Shown here one piece after another: positions 42,941-56,938 of a DNA stretch of 64,000 nucleotides (within the stretch, counting starts at the first letter, position 1; each line of letters starts with the position of its first letter). The position numbers and the translations under genes are program-made. Below the pieces are notes generated by a model, which saw only the letters and a list, made by a program, of their open reading frames with translations, had not been told where the DNA came from and did not search any database. The stretch is from Pictodentalium vernedei (Eukaryota > Mollusca > Scaphopoda > Dentaliida > Dentaliidae): assembly GCA_031216915.1 (NCBI GenBank), contig CM062296.1, forward strand, positions 798,455,022-798,519,021, in the 5' to 3' direction.

Positions 42941-45900
42941 GTTAAAAAATTTATAGTAATTTATATATTTTTTATACTTACCAATGACCCAGACATAGCT
43001 GGTGCTAACTCTTAAAATATAGGGCCAAACACAAATTTTGCCCCCCAATCCCCAAAATTTGCATCTAAAACTAAAGAAAACATGTCCTGAAAGGCCCTCC
43101 ACACTTCGCCCCTACTGCGCATGCGCAGTGTCAAGGACGTTCCGAAATTGGCGCCATTTATCATTCTAATAACCAGTGCCTGGTAAGCGCTATGTACTCA
43201 GCGGGGAGGCAAGAGTTCCCAACTCCTGGGAGGGCCATCCCCGTCTGGGTCATTGGTAAGTATAAAAAATATATAAATTACTATAAATTTTTTAACATTT
43301 TTATACTGTACCAATGACCCAGACATAGCTGAATAGTAAAAAGGCTGGAGGGCCAAGGACATAGAGCAAAATGGAATACGCTCAATAAAATAAAATAGAG
43401 TCATCCCCTGTAGGGAAAAGAAGTAATAGGCCTTACATGTATCTTTCTTATTTATGATAAATTAGAAAGATACAACACCTTCCAAAAATTGAGCTTCATA
43501 CATCCATGTACTCTATTAATATCCAATAATCCTTATACTAATAATTTTTAAAGTAAGCCAATAATAAAGTAAGTCTAGAGAATAGAGACTCTTATACTCC
43601 TAAAAGTGTGTGAGAATTGCATAATCATGTCCGTTGACATATGCAATATTCAAAAGCTATACTTTAAAAACTAAGACTTGAATGAATTTTATAAACTTAA
43701 ACTTCTCACTAAACAACCATCCCAATAACAGCTCAGAATTACTAACTCCGGAGGAGGTATCCCCTTGTTTTCATAGTAAAAAACAGGTGACCCAAGGGAA
43801 CACCCTCCCCCCCCCCCTTTTTCTTGCCCTGGGTCAAATAGCCCAGAGCGAAGAGGGCAGCCGAACGGAGACACTGCCGAAACAGACAGCCTACCTAGCT
43901 ATAGTAGCAACTGTTAAGTGAATGACATTCTGAGCAGTAGAGAATAGACCTAACAACAGAGGCCTCCAGAAATGGACTCGATATTTCTGAGATAAAATTC
44001 ATGAATGGATGGCTGAGCGCAATGAGCAGCCTTCAAAAATCTATAATAGCAACACTATTAATGTAAGCCCAAGAAGTAGAAGAACTCTTACTTCATGAGC
44101 CGAAAACTTAAGCACAACTGCTAAGCCAATGATATACCATAAGCAGTACGCTAGTTAATAGAATCCATTAACAATAAAATGGAGCGTAACGTCCTTCTAC
44201 TAGACATCAAAGACAGAAGAAGCTTACGCCCTTGTAATAAACAGATATCTGTTTATAAATACATAAACTGTACCCGGAAAGAGTAAAGGCCTATGCCCAT
44301 ACGAAGACGGAAGGACCTTAAAATAATAGGTTCCGGATAATAGGAGCCTAACTCTTATGCAACAATCCAACCTAAATAGTAACGGAAGTATTGATTCCGA
44401 AACTATGAAAGTGAAAATCATCCATCGATAGTGCATGAAACTCACTGACTCTACAGTAAAAGAGAAACCAACAGAATTACTGTCTAAAAGGTCAGAATTT
44501 GAAAACTACTGTTTCCAGAGGCTCAAATGATTACTTAGCTAAATAAGAACCGAAGTTAAAATCCGTATAGGAATTTAATCTAAAGATTCTAAGTCTATTT
44601 ATCAAAAAGTTACTAACTGACTTAGATAAAGAGACAAAAGACTCAAATGTAAACTATCGTAGAGTGCATAGGTATGAGGTAACATAAACCTATAACCTAA
44701 ATAACAACAGGCTGCAGTAGATCTTGTGAAACAAGTATACTAAAAAATAGCAATGAGTAGTATGGAGGGATCAACCATATGAACATAATGATCCCTACAC
44801 CACGACGGAAGAGCCTCCACTTTAGTCGCATAGAATAGCGAAGAAGAGGATCTCCTATAGTAAGAAATCGCGTCCAAAGCTCGTCCAGTACAGTGCTTAC
44901 AATGCAATATGGACCACACAACGGAATACATGAAGGTTGCGACCTTGCTGGTTGTGATAAAGATGACACGATTTACCCAGTGAAAAAAGATCCTCACATA
45001 GAGGAAGATTTCACGTTAAGATCCACAGTAGACAAGAGAGTAAATTACTCATGATCTCTGTGAAGATAGAGATGCTATCAACAGAAATGTATTGTGGTTG
45101 TTTATCTTAGCAATACCTGCTAAAACAACAGCGCCGGAGGATACGCGTATCCTATCATTCCGTCCTATAGATCAATAGAGCGTTAACAGTATTAGCTCAG
45201 AGATCTGGACAAGCCAACACATACGTCTGCAATTGATTAGCAAGCTGTGTCATAAATAAAACATCATTGGGCGCTCCCATAGATAGCAAATCTGATTAAA
45301 TACTTGTTTGTTGAGAGTCCATTCTGACAGCAACAAGCGACCCGTAAGAGAACGGGAGTGCGATAAAACAATCAGACGACCCAGAATATGACGGACCAAA
45401 ACTGAACTTGGTGTAGTATAACCAACAGACGGATTCTTTCCATTAAATTGAATAACGGAAACGAAAGAGTGCCTCCCTGGTTCCGGAGATACGCCACTAC
45501 TGTCGAATTAAAGGACAGGAATTTGGGCATGCGTTTCTGAATAATGTTCATGCAATGACATAAAGCAAGCCTAAAAAACATTATTCCGCGGAAGTTAAAC
45601 TGATAGTTAAAAGACTGCGGAACCCAAAGACCCTGGCACTTCGAATCCGTAGGGATCAGTATATATCCCAATCTGTTTGACTGGCAACCGTCATAACAGC
45701 CACACTCGGGTCTGGCAACTGCGGCGGCACTCTCTGAGTCAACCACCGAATGTTGCCCCAGTCTGAATCTCTTGTAACACTAGATAGACAAGAGAATGTA
45801 TAAATCAAGCAATTCATGGATTGCCGGAAAGTTGCCGTCGAAGAGAAGCTCCTCCGAGAACGAAGCGACTCTGAGAGAGTTCTTAACCTACTATCCACGC

Positions 45901-48900
45901 GTGGATGTAGCTAGGGCTGCATCACGTCTAACCAACTCCAATCAGCCACTGAAGGGCGGAGTTATACGTGAACAAACTACTGCCCTCAAAAGAAATTACA
46001 TTGAGAATAATATCCCGTAAATCTTTTCTTGAAGACGTAATGATAACGCCTCAGTAAGGCGGATTACGTATAATAAAGCGTCTAAGTTAAGTCTACTATA
46101 CATAATGTCGTTCCCAACATTGAAATTGGAAAAGACATAACGGCGAAAAGAATATATGCAGTCTTTAATCACACCGTCTAGACGCATATGAACTCTCGGT
46201 ATGCCCTGCTCTGCCAAAATAAACTATATGTAAAAAAGATAAAATGGCAGAAATGAGCCACGCGGACAAGAAACTAAACTATCATGCTTAGTAGCAGGCT
46301 TGCAAATATATATAAATATATAGCGTCGAAAAATAAAACACATGTTGTAATGACAATATTGGACTGCGTCGGTAAGTCAGGGACAAAGTCCCTGTACCGA
46401 TCGAAAAATCTGAGTCCAATGACGCTATAAGTCTCTTATCCAAGATCGCAGCAATGAAGTCCGAAAAATAATCACTGGAAGAAATGCCAGAAGATATGAA
46501 AGGCATCTTCCGATACTACTAAAGGGAAAACTCGAAATCTTTCGAATCCCTTTCGCCATCCTGTCGGACCCTATAAAGCGTTCGGTCGTCCGTAGCTTGA
46601 TGCAACCGCGGACCGCACCGACCCAGCGCCGTCGGATAATTCCTGATTCGACCGAGAAACCTTCAATTGCTGGGATGCTGCGAAACAACTGTGCTAACTC
46701 GGATAGCACGTCCGTCACTGAGGCCTGAGGAGCAGCGGTCTTACGATGCATTGCCGCAGAAAGCTCCGAGATCGTTACCCCGTGCATACTTCCAATATGC
46801 GAGCGAACGGAGTGTATAGGCCTCGTGTCCCTTGGCTACCGGATGGCGCGACCTATTCGCTGTGGAATCACTGAATGCCGAAACTGATCGGATACTCGAG
46901 GTCACGTAGCCAATGTGCGGTCGTGTGCCCTGCTGTGAGGATGAGGAAGCATTAAAGACAGTCTCTCGGACTGTCAATATAACGGAGCGTCCCGAGCAAC
47001 GGACATATGCTCCGAATGTAAAATATCTGAACCACAACATGCGGTCCCCTATGTTGTTGGCTTCCTCCGATCTGTCCTCAATCTGCCGTCACTGGGTGAG
47101 TACTAAAGTAATTAAAGTGCTCGCATCACCCAAATCTCCTTCCTAGACCGCAACGGACGAACCCGGCAGCCGAACCATTCGATGAATGTACGCTACACCG
47201 GGTGAGCTAGCGAATGTCACTCCGTAAGCGATAGACATATTCCATGAGCACTTATTGCCGCTAACTCTTCATTAACTATGACGACACAGGCACACTTTTG
47301 AAAGACATCTCCATAATTCTTCGAACAAGAAACCAGAAATGCTTGGATAGCAAGCATAAAATAATAATATATATAGCGTCGTTCAATAATTCGAAAGTTA
47401 GTGTGACATTATTGGACTATGTCGGAACTGAGGGACGATGTCCCTGAACCGAACCAAAAATTTCTAAGTCCACCGACGCTATCAGTTTCTTATCCGGCAT
47501 CGCAGCATATGTTGTTCCGAAAGGGAAAGCTTGAAATCCACCGAATCCCTTTCGGTATCCCATCGGACCGGATGAAACTTTCGGACGTCCGTACCCGCTT
47601 CCGCGGAGCGTCCCGACCCAGCATCGTCGGATAAAATATATGCGACAGATTCAGTTGATGCTGGGATGCTGCGATAAACTGTGCTATTAAGGAAAGCACA
47701 TCCGTTCCCGAGGCCTGTGCAGTAGCGGACTTACGATGCATTGCCGCTGGAAGCTCCGTGTACGTTGACTCCCGCACACTTCCTATGCGAACGTCCGGAG
47801 TCTGCAGGCCTCGAGTCCCCGGCTACCGACCCAGCGCTGTCGGATAATTCTCGATCCGACACCGTTTCTGTCGGCTGCTGGGATGCTGCGATAAGCTGTG
47901 CTATGTGCACAAGAATGTCCGGCGTCGAGACCTGCGGAGGCGCAGTCTATCGCTGCTTCGCCGAGGGCAGCTCCGCATCAGATGGCTCCCGCATACTTTT
48001 CCTATGCGAACGTCCGGAGTCCATCGGTCTCGAATCCCTGGCTGCCGGATGGTGTGACCTGGTCGCCGAAGAATCCTTGATCGGCGAAGCTGGTAATATA
48101 TCGGCGGTCACGCAGCCAAGGTGCGGTCGTGTGCGCTGACGAGAAGAGGAAGCCTTAGCAGTCTCAGCGGACTGCCTATACAACGGAGCGTCCCGAGCGA
48201 CGGACGTATGCTCCGCTAACTACACATTTGTACCACAACATCTGGGGCCAGATGTTGTTGAACGAGAGAGGGGCCTCTCTCGCTTGCCGTCCGGATGGAC
48301 CGGAAAGAGCTATGAACCAGACTAAAAGGCTTCCTCCGTTCTCCCTCCGATCCGCCGTCACTGGGTGTGCATTAGGTTAATTTTATAGTGCTCGCATCAC
48401 CCCAAAATTCCTTCTAGACCGCAACGGACGAACCCGGCTGCCGAACCATTCGGTGAATGGACGCTACACCAGGCGAGCTAGCGGACGTCAAAGGCCGTCG
48501 AACCTACTAGGGTCCTCTTAGGCAATTGGCGTATTACATGAGCACTTTTCCGCTAGCCCTTCATTAATTGTGACGACGGAGGCACACTGTTGGAAGACAT
48601 CACAGATACATCACCCTAATCTTGATCGTCTGAAATAGAAATTGATAAAGTAGAGTGACCCTGCGGGGAAAGGACCGGAGTGTCCAAATCCCCAACAACA
48701 TACCGTGACATACGCTTCCCATATTGTCATCGAAATCATACGATACAGAACAGGAGTTAATGCGAGTACACTGACCACATATAGAATGATAATAAGGTCA
48801 GAGGAAGACTTCCTCTTAAAGCAATAGATCAATATCCTTTCAATGTGAAAAGAAAACAAGTCCTGGTACTCGCACTAACCCCTGGCAATCAAAATACATA

Positions 48901-51900
48901 ATAATAATATGATCCATTAATATAGAAAAAATAATTGAAATCAAAATATTTTGAAAAAATATTTTTTCAGAACAGCCCAAGTTTCTGAAAAGTAACGTTG
49001 AGCCCCAATGGATCCCAAGCCTAAGTGTGGACAAAAATTTTAAAAATATTTTAAACAATTTATTCAACACTTACGAACAATAATAATGTATCTAGTTATG
49101 ATTAAAATAACATAAAGATATTATTATTTAGAAATCCCCCCCTCACACAGAGGGCTGTTGTAAATGTAAACAATGAGTGTAAAAACACTAAAATAAGACT
49201 CCAGGCACCCAGGCCCGAAATCAGTTACTAAAAATACACCATCTGATGCAAAACAGAGACTTCCAGGGAAGAAACTGCAGAACATCAGATGGTAGATGCA
49301 GAACACAACGCCTAACCACCCGTAGGTGAAGACGTAAACATGGGGAAAGAACAGAATTCATTCTGTTATTAAGCTAAAACTCCCAAGAAATTTTAGAAAT
49401 AATAATTACAGAAACTATGCCAAAAGCATGGGAGAATAGCAAGGGGGAACTTAAAGGACAGGGAGAGAGGAAAAACACTTGAAAAAACAGTGTAACTAAA
49501 TAATCAGAATGACAACAAAATGGCTACTGCCTTGAAAATAGGTAACTTAACATAATTTCATTAAAAAGTTAAAAAATTTATAGTAATTTATATATTTTTT
49601 ATACTTACCAATGACCCAGACATAGCTGGTGCTAACTCTTAAAATATAGGGCCAAACACAAATTTTGCCCCCCAATCCCCAAAATTTGCATCTAAAACTA
49701 AAGAAAACATGTCCAGAAAGGCCCTCCACACCTCGCCCCCACTGCGCATGCGCAGTGTCAAGGACGTTCCGAAATTGGCGCCATTTATCATTCTAATAAC
49801 CAGTGCCTGGTAAGCGCTATGTACTCAGCGGGGAGGCAAGAGTTCCCAACTCCTGGGAGGGCCATCCCCGTCTGGGTCATTGGTAAGTATAAAAAATATA
49901 TAAATTACTATAAATTTTTTAACATTTTTATACTGTACCAATGACCCAGACATAGCTGAATAGTAAAAAGGCTGGAGGGCCAAGGACATAGAGCAAAATG
50001 GAATACGCTCAATAAAATAAAATAGAGTCATCCCCTGTAGGGAAAAGAAGTAATAGGCCTTACATGTATCTTTCTTATTTATGATAAATTAGAAAGATAC
50101 AACACCTTCCAAAAATTGAGCTTCATACATCCATGTACTCTATTAATATCCAATAATCCTTATACTAATAATTTTTAAAGTAAGCCAATAATAAAGTAAG
50201 TCTAGAGAATAGAGACTCTTATACTCCTAAAAGTGTGTGAGAATTGCATAAACATGTCCGTTGACATATGCAATATTCAAAAGCTATACTTTAAAAACTA
50301 AGACTTGAATGAATTTTATAAACTTAAACTTCTCACTAAACAACCATCCCAATAACAGCTCAGAATTACTAACTCCGGAGGAGGTATCCCCTTGTTTTCA
50401 TAGTAAAAACAGGTGACCCAAGGGAACACCCTCCCCCCCCCCCCCTTTTTCTTGCCCTGGGTCAAATAGCCCAGAGCGAAGAGGGCAGCCGAACGGAGAC
50501 ACTGCCGAAACAGACAGCCTACCTAGCTATAGTAGCAACTGTTAAGTGAATGACATTCTGAGCAGTAGATAATAGACCTAACAATAGAGGCCTCCAGAAA
50601 TGGACTCGATATTTCTGAGATAAAATTCATGAATGGATGGCTGAGCGCAATGAGCAGCCTTCAAAAATCTATAATAGCAACACTATTAATGTAAGCCCAA
50701 GAAGTAGAAGAACTCTTACTTCAAGAGCCGAAATCTTAAGCACAACTGCTAAGCCAATGATATACCATAAGCAGTACGCTAGTTAATAGAATCGATTAAC
50801 AATAAAAATGGAGCGTAACGTCCTTCTAGACATCAAAGACAGAAGAAGCTTACGCCCTTGTAATAAACAGATATCTGTTTATAAATACATAAACTGTATC
50901 CGGAAAGAGTAAAGGCCTATGCCCATACGAAGACGGAAGGACCTTAAAATAATAGGTTCCGGATAAAAGGAGCCTAACTCTTATGCAACAATCCAACCTA
51001 AATAGTAACGGAAGTATTGATTCCGAAACTATGAAAGTGAAAATCATCCATCGATAGTGCATGAAACTCACTGACTCTACAGTAAAAGAGAAACCAACAG
51101 AATTACTGTCTAAAAGGTCAGAATTTGAAAACTACTGTTTCCAGAGGCTCAAATGATTACTTAGCTAAATAAGAACCGAAGTTAAAATCCGTATAGGAAT
51201 TTAATCTAAAGATTCTAAGTCTATTTATCAAAAAGTTACTAACTGACTTAGATAAAGAGACAAAAGACTCAATTGTAAACTATCGTAGAGTGCATAGGTA
51301 TGAGGTAACATAAACCTATAACCTAAATAACAACAGGCTGCAGTAGATCTTGTGAAACAAGTATACTAAAAACTAGCAATGCGTAGTATGGAGGGATCAA
51401 CCATATGAACATAATGATCCCTACACCACGACGGAAGAGCCTCCACTTTAGTCGCATAGAATAGCGAAGAAGAGGATCTCCTATAGTAAGAAATCGCGTC
51501 CAAAGCTCGTCCAGTACAGTGCTAACAATGCAATACGGACCACACAACGGAATACATGAAGGTTGCGACCTTGCTGGTTGTGATAAAGATGACACGATTT
51601 ACCCAGTGAAAAAAGATCCTCACATAGAGGAAGATTTCACGTTAAGATCCACAGTAGACAAGAGAGTAAATTACTCATGATCTCTGTGAAGATAGAGATG
51701 CTATCAACAGAAATGTATTGTGGTTGTTTATCCTAGCAATACCTGCTAAAACAACAGCGCCGGAGGATACGCGTATCCTATCATTGCGTCCTATAGATCA
51801 ATAGAGCGTTAACAGTATTAGCTCAGAGATCTGGACAAGCCAACACATACGTCTGCAATTGATTAGCAAGCTGTGTCATAATAAAACATCATTGGGCGCT

Positions 51901-54900
51901 CCCTTAGATAGCAAATCTGATTAAATACTTGTTTGTTGAGAGTCCATTCTGACAGCAACAAGCGACCCGTAAGAGAACGGGAGTGCGATAAAACAATCAG
52001 ACGACCCCGAATATGACGGACCAAAACTGAACTTGGTGTACAATAACCAACAGACGGATTCTTTCCATTAAATTGAATAACGGAAACGAAAGAGTGCCTC
52101 CCTGGTTCCGGAGATACGCCACTACTGTCGAATTAAAGGACAGGAATTTGGGCATGCATTTCTGAATAATGTTCATGCAATGACATAAAGCAAGCCTAAA
52201 AAACATTATTCCGCGGAAGTTAAACTGATAGCTAAAAGACTGCGGAACCCAAAGACCCTGGCACTTCGAATCCGTAGGGATCAGTATATATCCCAATCTG
52301 TTTGACTGGCAACCGTCATAACAGCCACACTAGGGTCCGGCAACTGCGGCGGCACTCTCTGAGTCAACCACCAAATGTTTGCCCCAGTCTGAATCTCTTG
52401 TAACACTAGATAGACAAGAGAATGAATAAACCAAGCAATTCATGGATTGCCGGAAAGTTGCCGTCGAAGAGAAGCTCCTCCGAGAACGAAGCGACTCTGA
52501 GAGAGTTCTTAACCTACTATCCACGCGTGGATGTAGCTAGGGCTGCATCACGTCTAACCAACTCCAATCAGCCACTGAAGGGCGGAGTTATACGTGAACA
52601 AAATACTGCCCTCCAAAGAAATTACATTGAGAATAATATCCCGTAAATCTTTTCTTGAAGACGTAATGATAACGCCTCAGTAAGGCGGATTACGTATAAT
52701 AAAGCGTCTAAGTTAAGTCTACTATACATAATGTCGTTCCCAATATTGAAATTGGAAAAGACATAAACGGCGAAAAAGAATATATGCAGTCTTTAATCAC
52801 ACCGTCTAGACGCATATGAACTCTCGGTATGCCCTGCTCTGCCAAAATAAACTATATGTAAAAAAGATAAAATGGCAGAAATGAGCCACGCGGACAAGAA
52901 ACTAAACTATCATGCTTAGTAGCAGGCTTGTATATATATATATATATATATAGCGTCGAAAAATAAAACACATGTTGTAATGACAATATTGGACTGCGTC
53001 GGTAAGTCAGGGACAAAGTCCCTGTACCGATCGAAAAATCCGAGTCCAATGACGCTATAAGTCTCTTATCCAAGATCGCAGCAATGAAGTCCGAAAAATA
53101 ATCACTGGAAGAAATGCCAGAAGATATGAAAGGCATCTTCCGATACTACTAAAGGGAAAACTCGAAATCTATCGAATCCCTTTCGCCATCCTGTCGGACC
53201 CTATAAAGCGTTCGGTCGTCCGTAGCTTGATGCAACCGCGGACCGCACCGACCCAGCGCCGTCGGATAATTCCTGATTCGACCGAGAAACCGTCAATTGC
53301 TGGGATGCTGCGAAACAACTGTGCTAACTCGGATAGCACGTCCGTCACCGAGGCCTGAGGAGCAGCGGTCTTACGATGCATTGCCGCAGGAAGCTCCGAG
53401 ATCGTTACCCCCGTGCATACTTCCAATATGCGAGCGAACGGAGTGTATAGGCCTCGTGTCCCTTGGCTACCGGATGGCGCGACCTATTCGCTGTGGAATC
53501 ACTGAATGCCGAAACTGATCGGATACTCGAGGTCACGTAGCCAATGTGCGGTCGTGTGCCCTGCTGTGAGGATGAGGAAGCATTAAAGACAGTCTCTCGG
53601 ACTGTCAATATAACGGAGCGTCCCGAGCAACGGACATATGCTCCGAATGTAAAATATCTGAACCACAACATGCGGTCCCCTATGTTGTTGGCTTCCTCCG
53701 ATCTGTCCTCAATCTGCCGTCACTGGGTGAGTACTAAAGTAATTAAAGTGCTCGCATCACCCAAATCTCCTTCCTAGACCGCAACGGACGAACCCGGCAG
53801 CCGAACCATTCAATGAATGTATGCTACACCGGGTGAGCTAGCGAATGTCATTCCGTAAGCGATAGACATATTCCATGAGCACTTATTGCCGCTAACTCTT
53901 CATTAACTATGACGACAGAGGCACACTTTAGAAAGACATCTCCATAACTCTTCGAACAAGAAACCAGAAATGCTTGGATAGCAAGCATAAAATAATAATA
54001 TATATAGCGTCGTTCAATAATTCGAAAGTTTGTGTGACATTATTGGACTATGTCGGAACCGAGGGACGATGTCCCTGAACCGAACCAAAAATTTCTAAGT
54101 CCACCGACGCTATCAGTTTCTTATCCGGCATCGCAGCATATGTTGTTCCGAAAGGGAAAGCTTGAAATCCACCGAATCCCTTTCGGTATCCCGTCGGACC
54201 GGATGAAATTTTTCGGACGTCCGTACCCGCTTCCGCGGAGCGTCCCGACCCAGCATCGTCGGATAAAATATATGCGACAGATACAGTTGATGCTGGGATG
54301 CTGCGATAAACTGTGCTATTAAGGAAAGCACGTCCGTTCCCGAGGCCTGTGCAGTAGCGGACTTACGATGCATTGCCGCTGGAAGCTCCGTGTACGTTGA
54401 CTCCCGCACACTTCCTATGCGAACGTCCGGAGTCTGCAGGCCTCGAGTCCCCGGCTACCGACCCAGCGCTGTCGGATAATTCTCGATCCGACACCGTTTC
54501 TGTCGGCTGCTGGGATGCTGCGATAAGCTGTGCTATGTGCACAAGAACGTCCGGCGTCGAGACCTGCAGAGGCGCAGTCTATCGGTGCTTCGCCGAGGGC
54601 AGCTCCGCATCAGATGGCTCCCGCATACTTCCTATGCGAACGTCCGGAGTCCATCGGTCTCGAATCCCTGGCTGCCGGATGGTGTGACCTGGTCGCCGAA
54701 GAATCCTTGATCGGCGAAGCTGGTAATATATCGGCGGTCACGCAGCCAAGGTGCGGTCGTGTGCGCTGATGAGAAGAGGAAGCCTTAGCAGTCTCAGCGG
54801 ACTGCCTATACAACGGAGTATCCCGAGCGACGGACGTATGCTCCGCTAACGACACATTTGTACCACAACATCTGGGGCCAGATGTTGTTGAACGAGAGAG

Positions 54901-56938
54901 GGGCCTCTCTCGCTTGCCGTCCGGATGGACCGGAACGAGCTATGAACCGGACTAAAAGGCTTCCTCCGTTCTCCCTCCGATCCGCCGTCACTGGGTGTGC
55001 ATTAAGTTAATTTTATAGTGCTCGCATCACCCCAAAATTCCTTCTAGACCGCAACGGACGAACCCGGCTGCCGAACCATTCGGTGAATGGACGCTACACC
55101 GGGCGAGCTAGCGGACGTCAAAGGCCGTCGAACCTACTAGGGTCCTCTTAGGCAATTGGCGTATTACATGAGCACTTTTCCGCTAGCCCTTCATTAATTG
55201 TGACGACGGAGGCACACTGTTGGAAGACATCACAGATACATCACCCTAATCTTGATCGTCTGAAATAGAAATTGATAAAGTAGAGTGACCCTGCGGGGAA
55301 AGGACCGGAGTGTCCAAATCCCCAACAACATACCGTGACATACGCTTCCCATATTGTCATCGAAATCATACGATACAGAACAGGAGTTAATGCGAGTACA
55401 CTGACCACATATAGAATGATAATAAGGTCAGAGGAAGACTTCCTCCTAAAACAATTGATCAATATCCTTTCAATGAGAAAAGAAAACAAGTCCTGGTACT
55501 CGCACTAACCCCTGGCAATCAAATACATAATAATAATATGATCCATTAATATAGAAAAAATAATTGAAATCAAAATATTTTGAAAAAATATTTTTTCAGA
55601 ACAGCCCAAGTTTCTGAAAAGTAACGTTGAGCCCCAATGGATCCCAAGCCTAAGTGTGGACAAAAATTTTAAAAATATTTTAAACAATTTATTCAACACT
55701 TACGAACAATAATAATGTATCTAGTTATGATTAAAATAACATAAAGATATTATTATTTAGAAATCCCCCCCTCACACAGAGGGCTGTTGTAAATGTAAAC
55801 AATGAGTGTAAAAACACTAAAATAAGACTCCAGGCACCCAGGCCCGAAATCAGTTACCAAAAATACACCATCTGATGCAAAACAGAGACTTCCAGGGAAG
55901 AAACTGCAGAACATCAGATGGTAGATGCAGAACACAACGCCTAACCACCCGTAGGTGAAGACGTAAACATGGGGAAAGAACAGAATTCATTCTGTTATTA
56001 AGCTAAAACTCCCAAGAAATTTTAGTAATAATAATTACAGAAACTATGCCAAAAGCATGGGAGAATAGCAAGGGGGAACTTAAAGGACAGGGAGAGAGGA
56101 AAAACACTTGAAAAAACAGTGTAACTAAATAATCAGAATGACAACAAAATGGCTGCTGCCTTGAAAATAGGTAACTTAACATAATTTCATTAAAAAATTT
56201 TAAGTTACAGCCCTGATAATATTCTGTCACACATTCTTTTCCTCTCCTCCTTTTCTATCCTCCTTAGAATCACCATTTCACTAATATTTATGTGTCTGGC
56301 ATCATTTAAACTGAGATTTAAAAGCACAAAGATCAGTCAGATGTTAACTGATGAAGGGCCAAACTTAGAATGATAAATGGCGCCAATTTCGGAACGTCCT
56401 TGACACTGCGCATGCGCAGTGGGGGCGAGGTGTGGAGGGCCTTTCTGGACATGTTTTCTTTAGTTTTAGATGCAAATTTTGGGGATTGGGGGGCAAAATT
56501 TGTGTTTGGCCCTATATTTTAAGAGTTAGCACCAGCTATGTCTGGGTCATTGGTACAGTATAAAAATATTTTAAGTTACAGCCCTGATAATATTCTGTCA
56601 CACATTCTTTTCCTCTCCTCCTTTTCTATCCTCCTTAGAATCACCATTTCACTAATATTTATGTGTCTGGCATCATTTAAACTGAGATTTAAAAGCACAA
56701 AGATCAGTCAGATGTTAACTGATGAAGGGCCAAACTTAGAATGATAAATGGCGCCAATTTCGGAACGTCCTTGACACTGCGCATGCGCAGTAGGGGCGAA
56801 GTGTGGAGGGCCTTTCAGGACATGTTTTCTTTAGTTTTAGATGCAAATTTTGGGGATTGGGGGGCAAAATTTGTGTTTGGCCCTATATTTTAAGAGTTAG
56901 CACCAGCTATGTCTGGGTCATTGGTACAGTATAAAAAT
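42941..56938 (-). mobile_element. DIRS copy B, interrupted by copy C
   Basis: B consists of 42941-49567 and 56568-56938, together 6998 bp, with copy C between. Its left and right terminal repeats share B-specific variants (cgcccctactgcgc at the left, gcgcagtaggggcg at the right), which confirms that the outermost right end belongs to B. It has the same parts as A. It is broken, with many breaks mostly common to A and C. Young by the matching of its ends. Confidence 0.9.
49568..56567 (-). mobile_element. DIRS copy C, inserted in copy B
   Basis: 7000 bp with both ends intact, internal complementary region at 49871-49950, and both terminal repeats carrying C-specific variants (cacctcgccccc, gggggcgaggtg). 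It was inserted in B without target duplication: the flanks attaaaaa and attttaag abut as one sequence in copy A (near 37411). It is broken, with many breaks common to A and B. It is younger than B's insertion. Confidence 0.9.
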
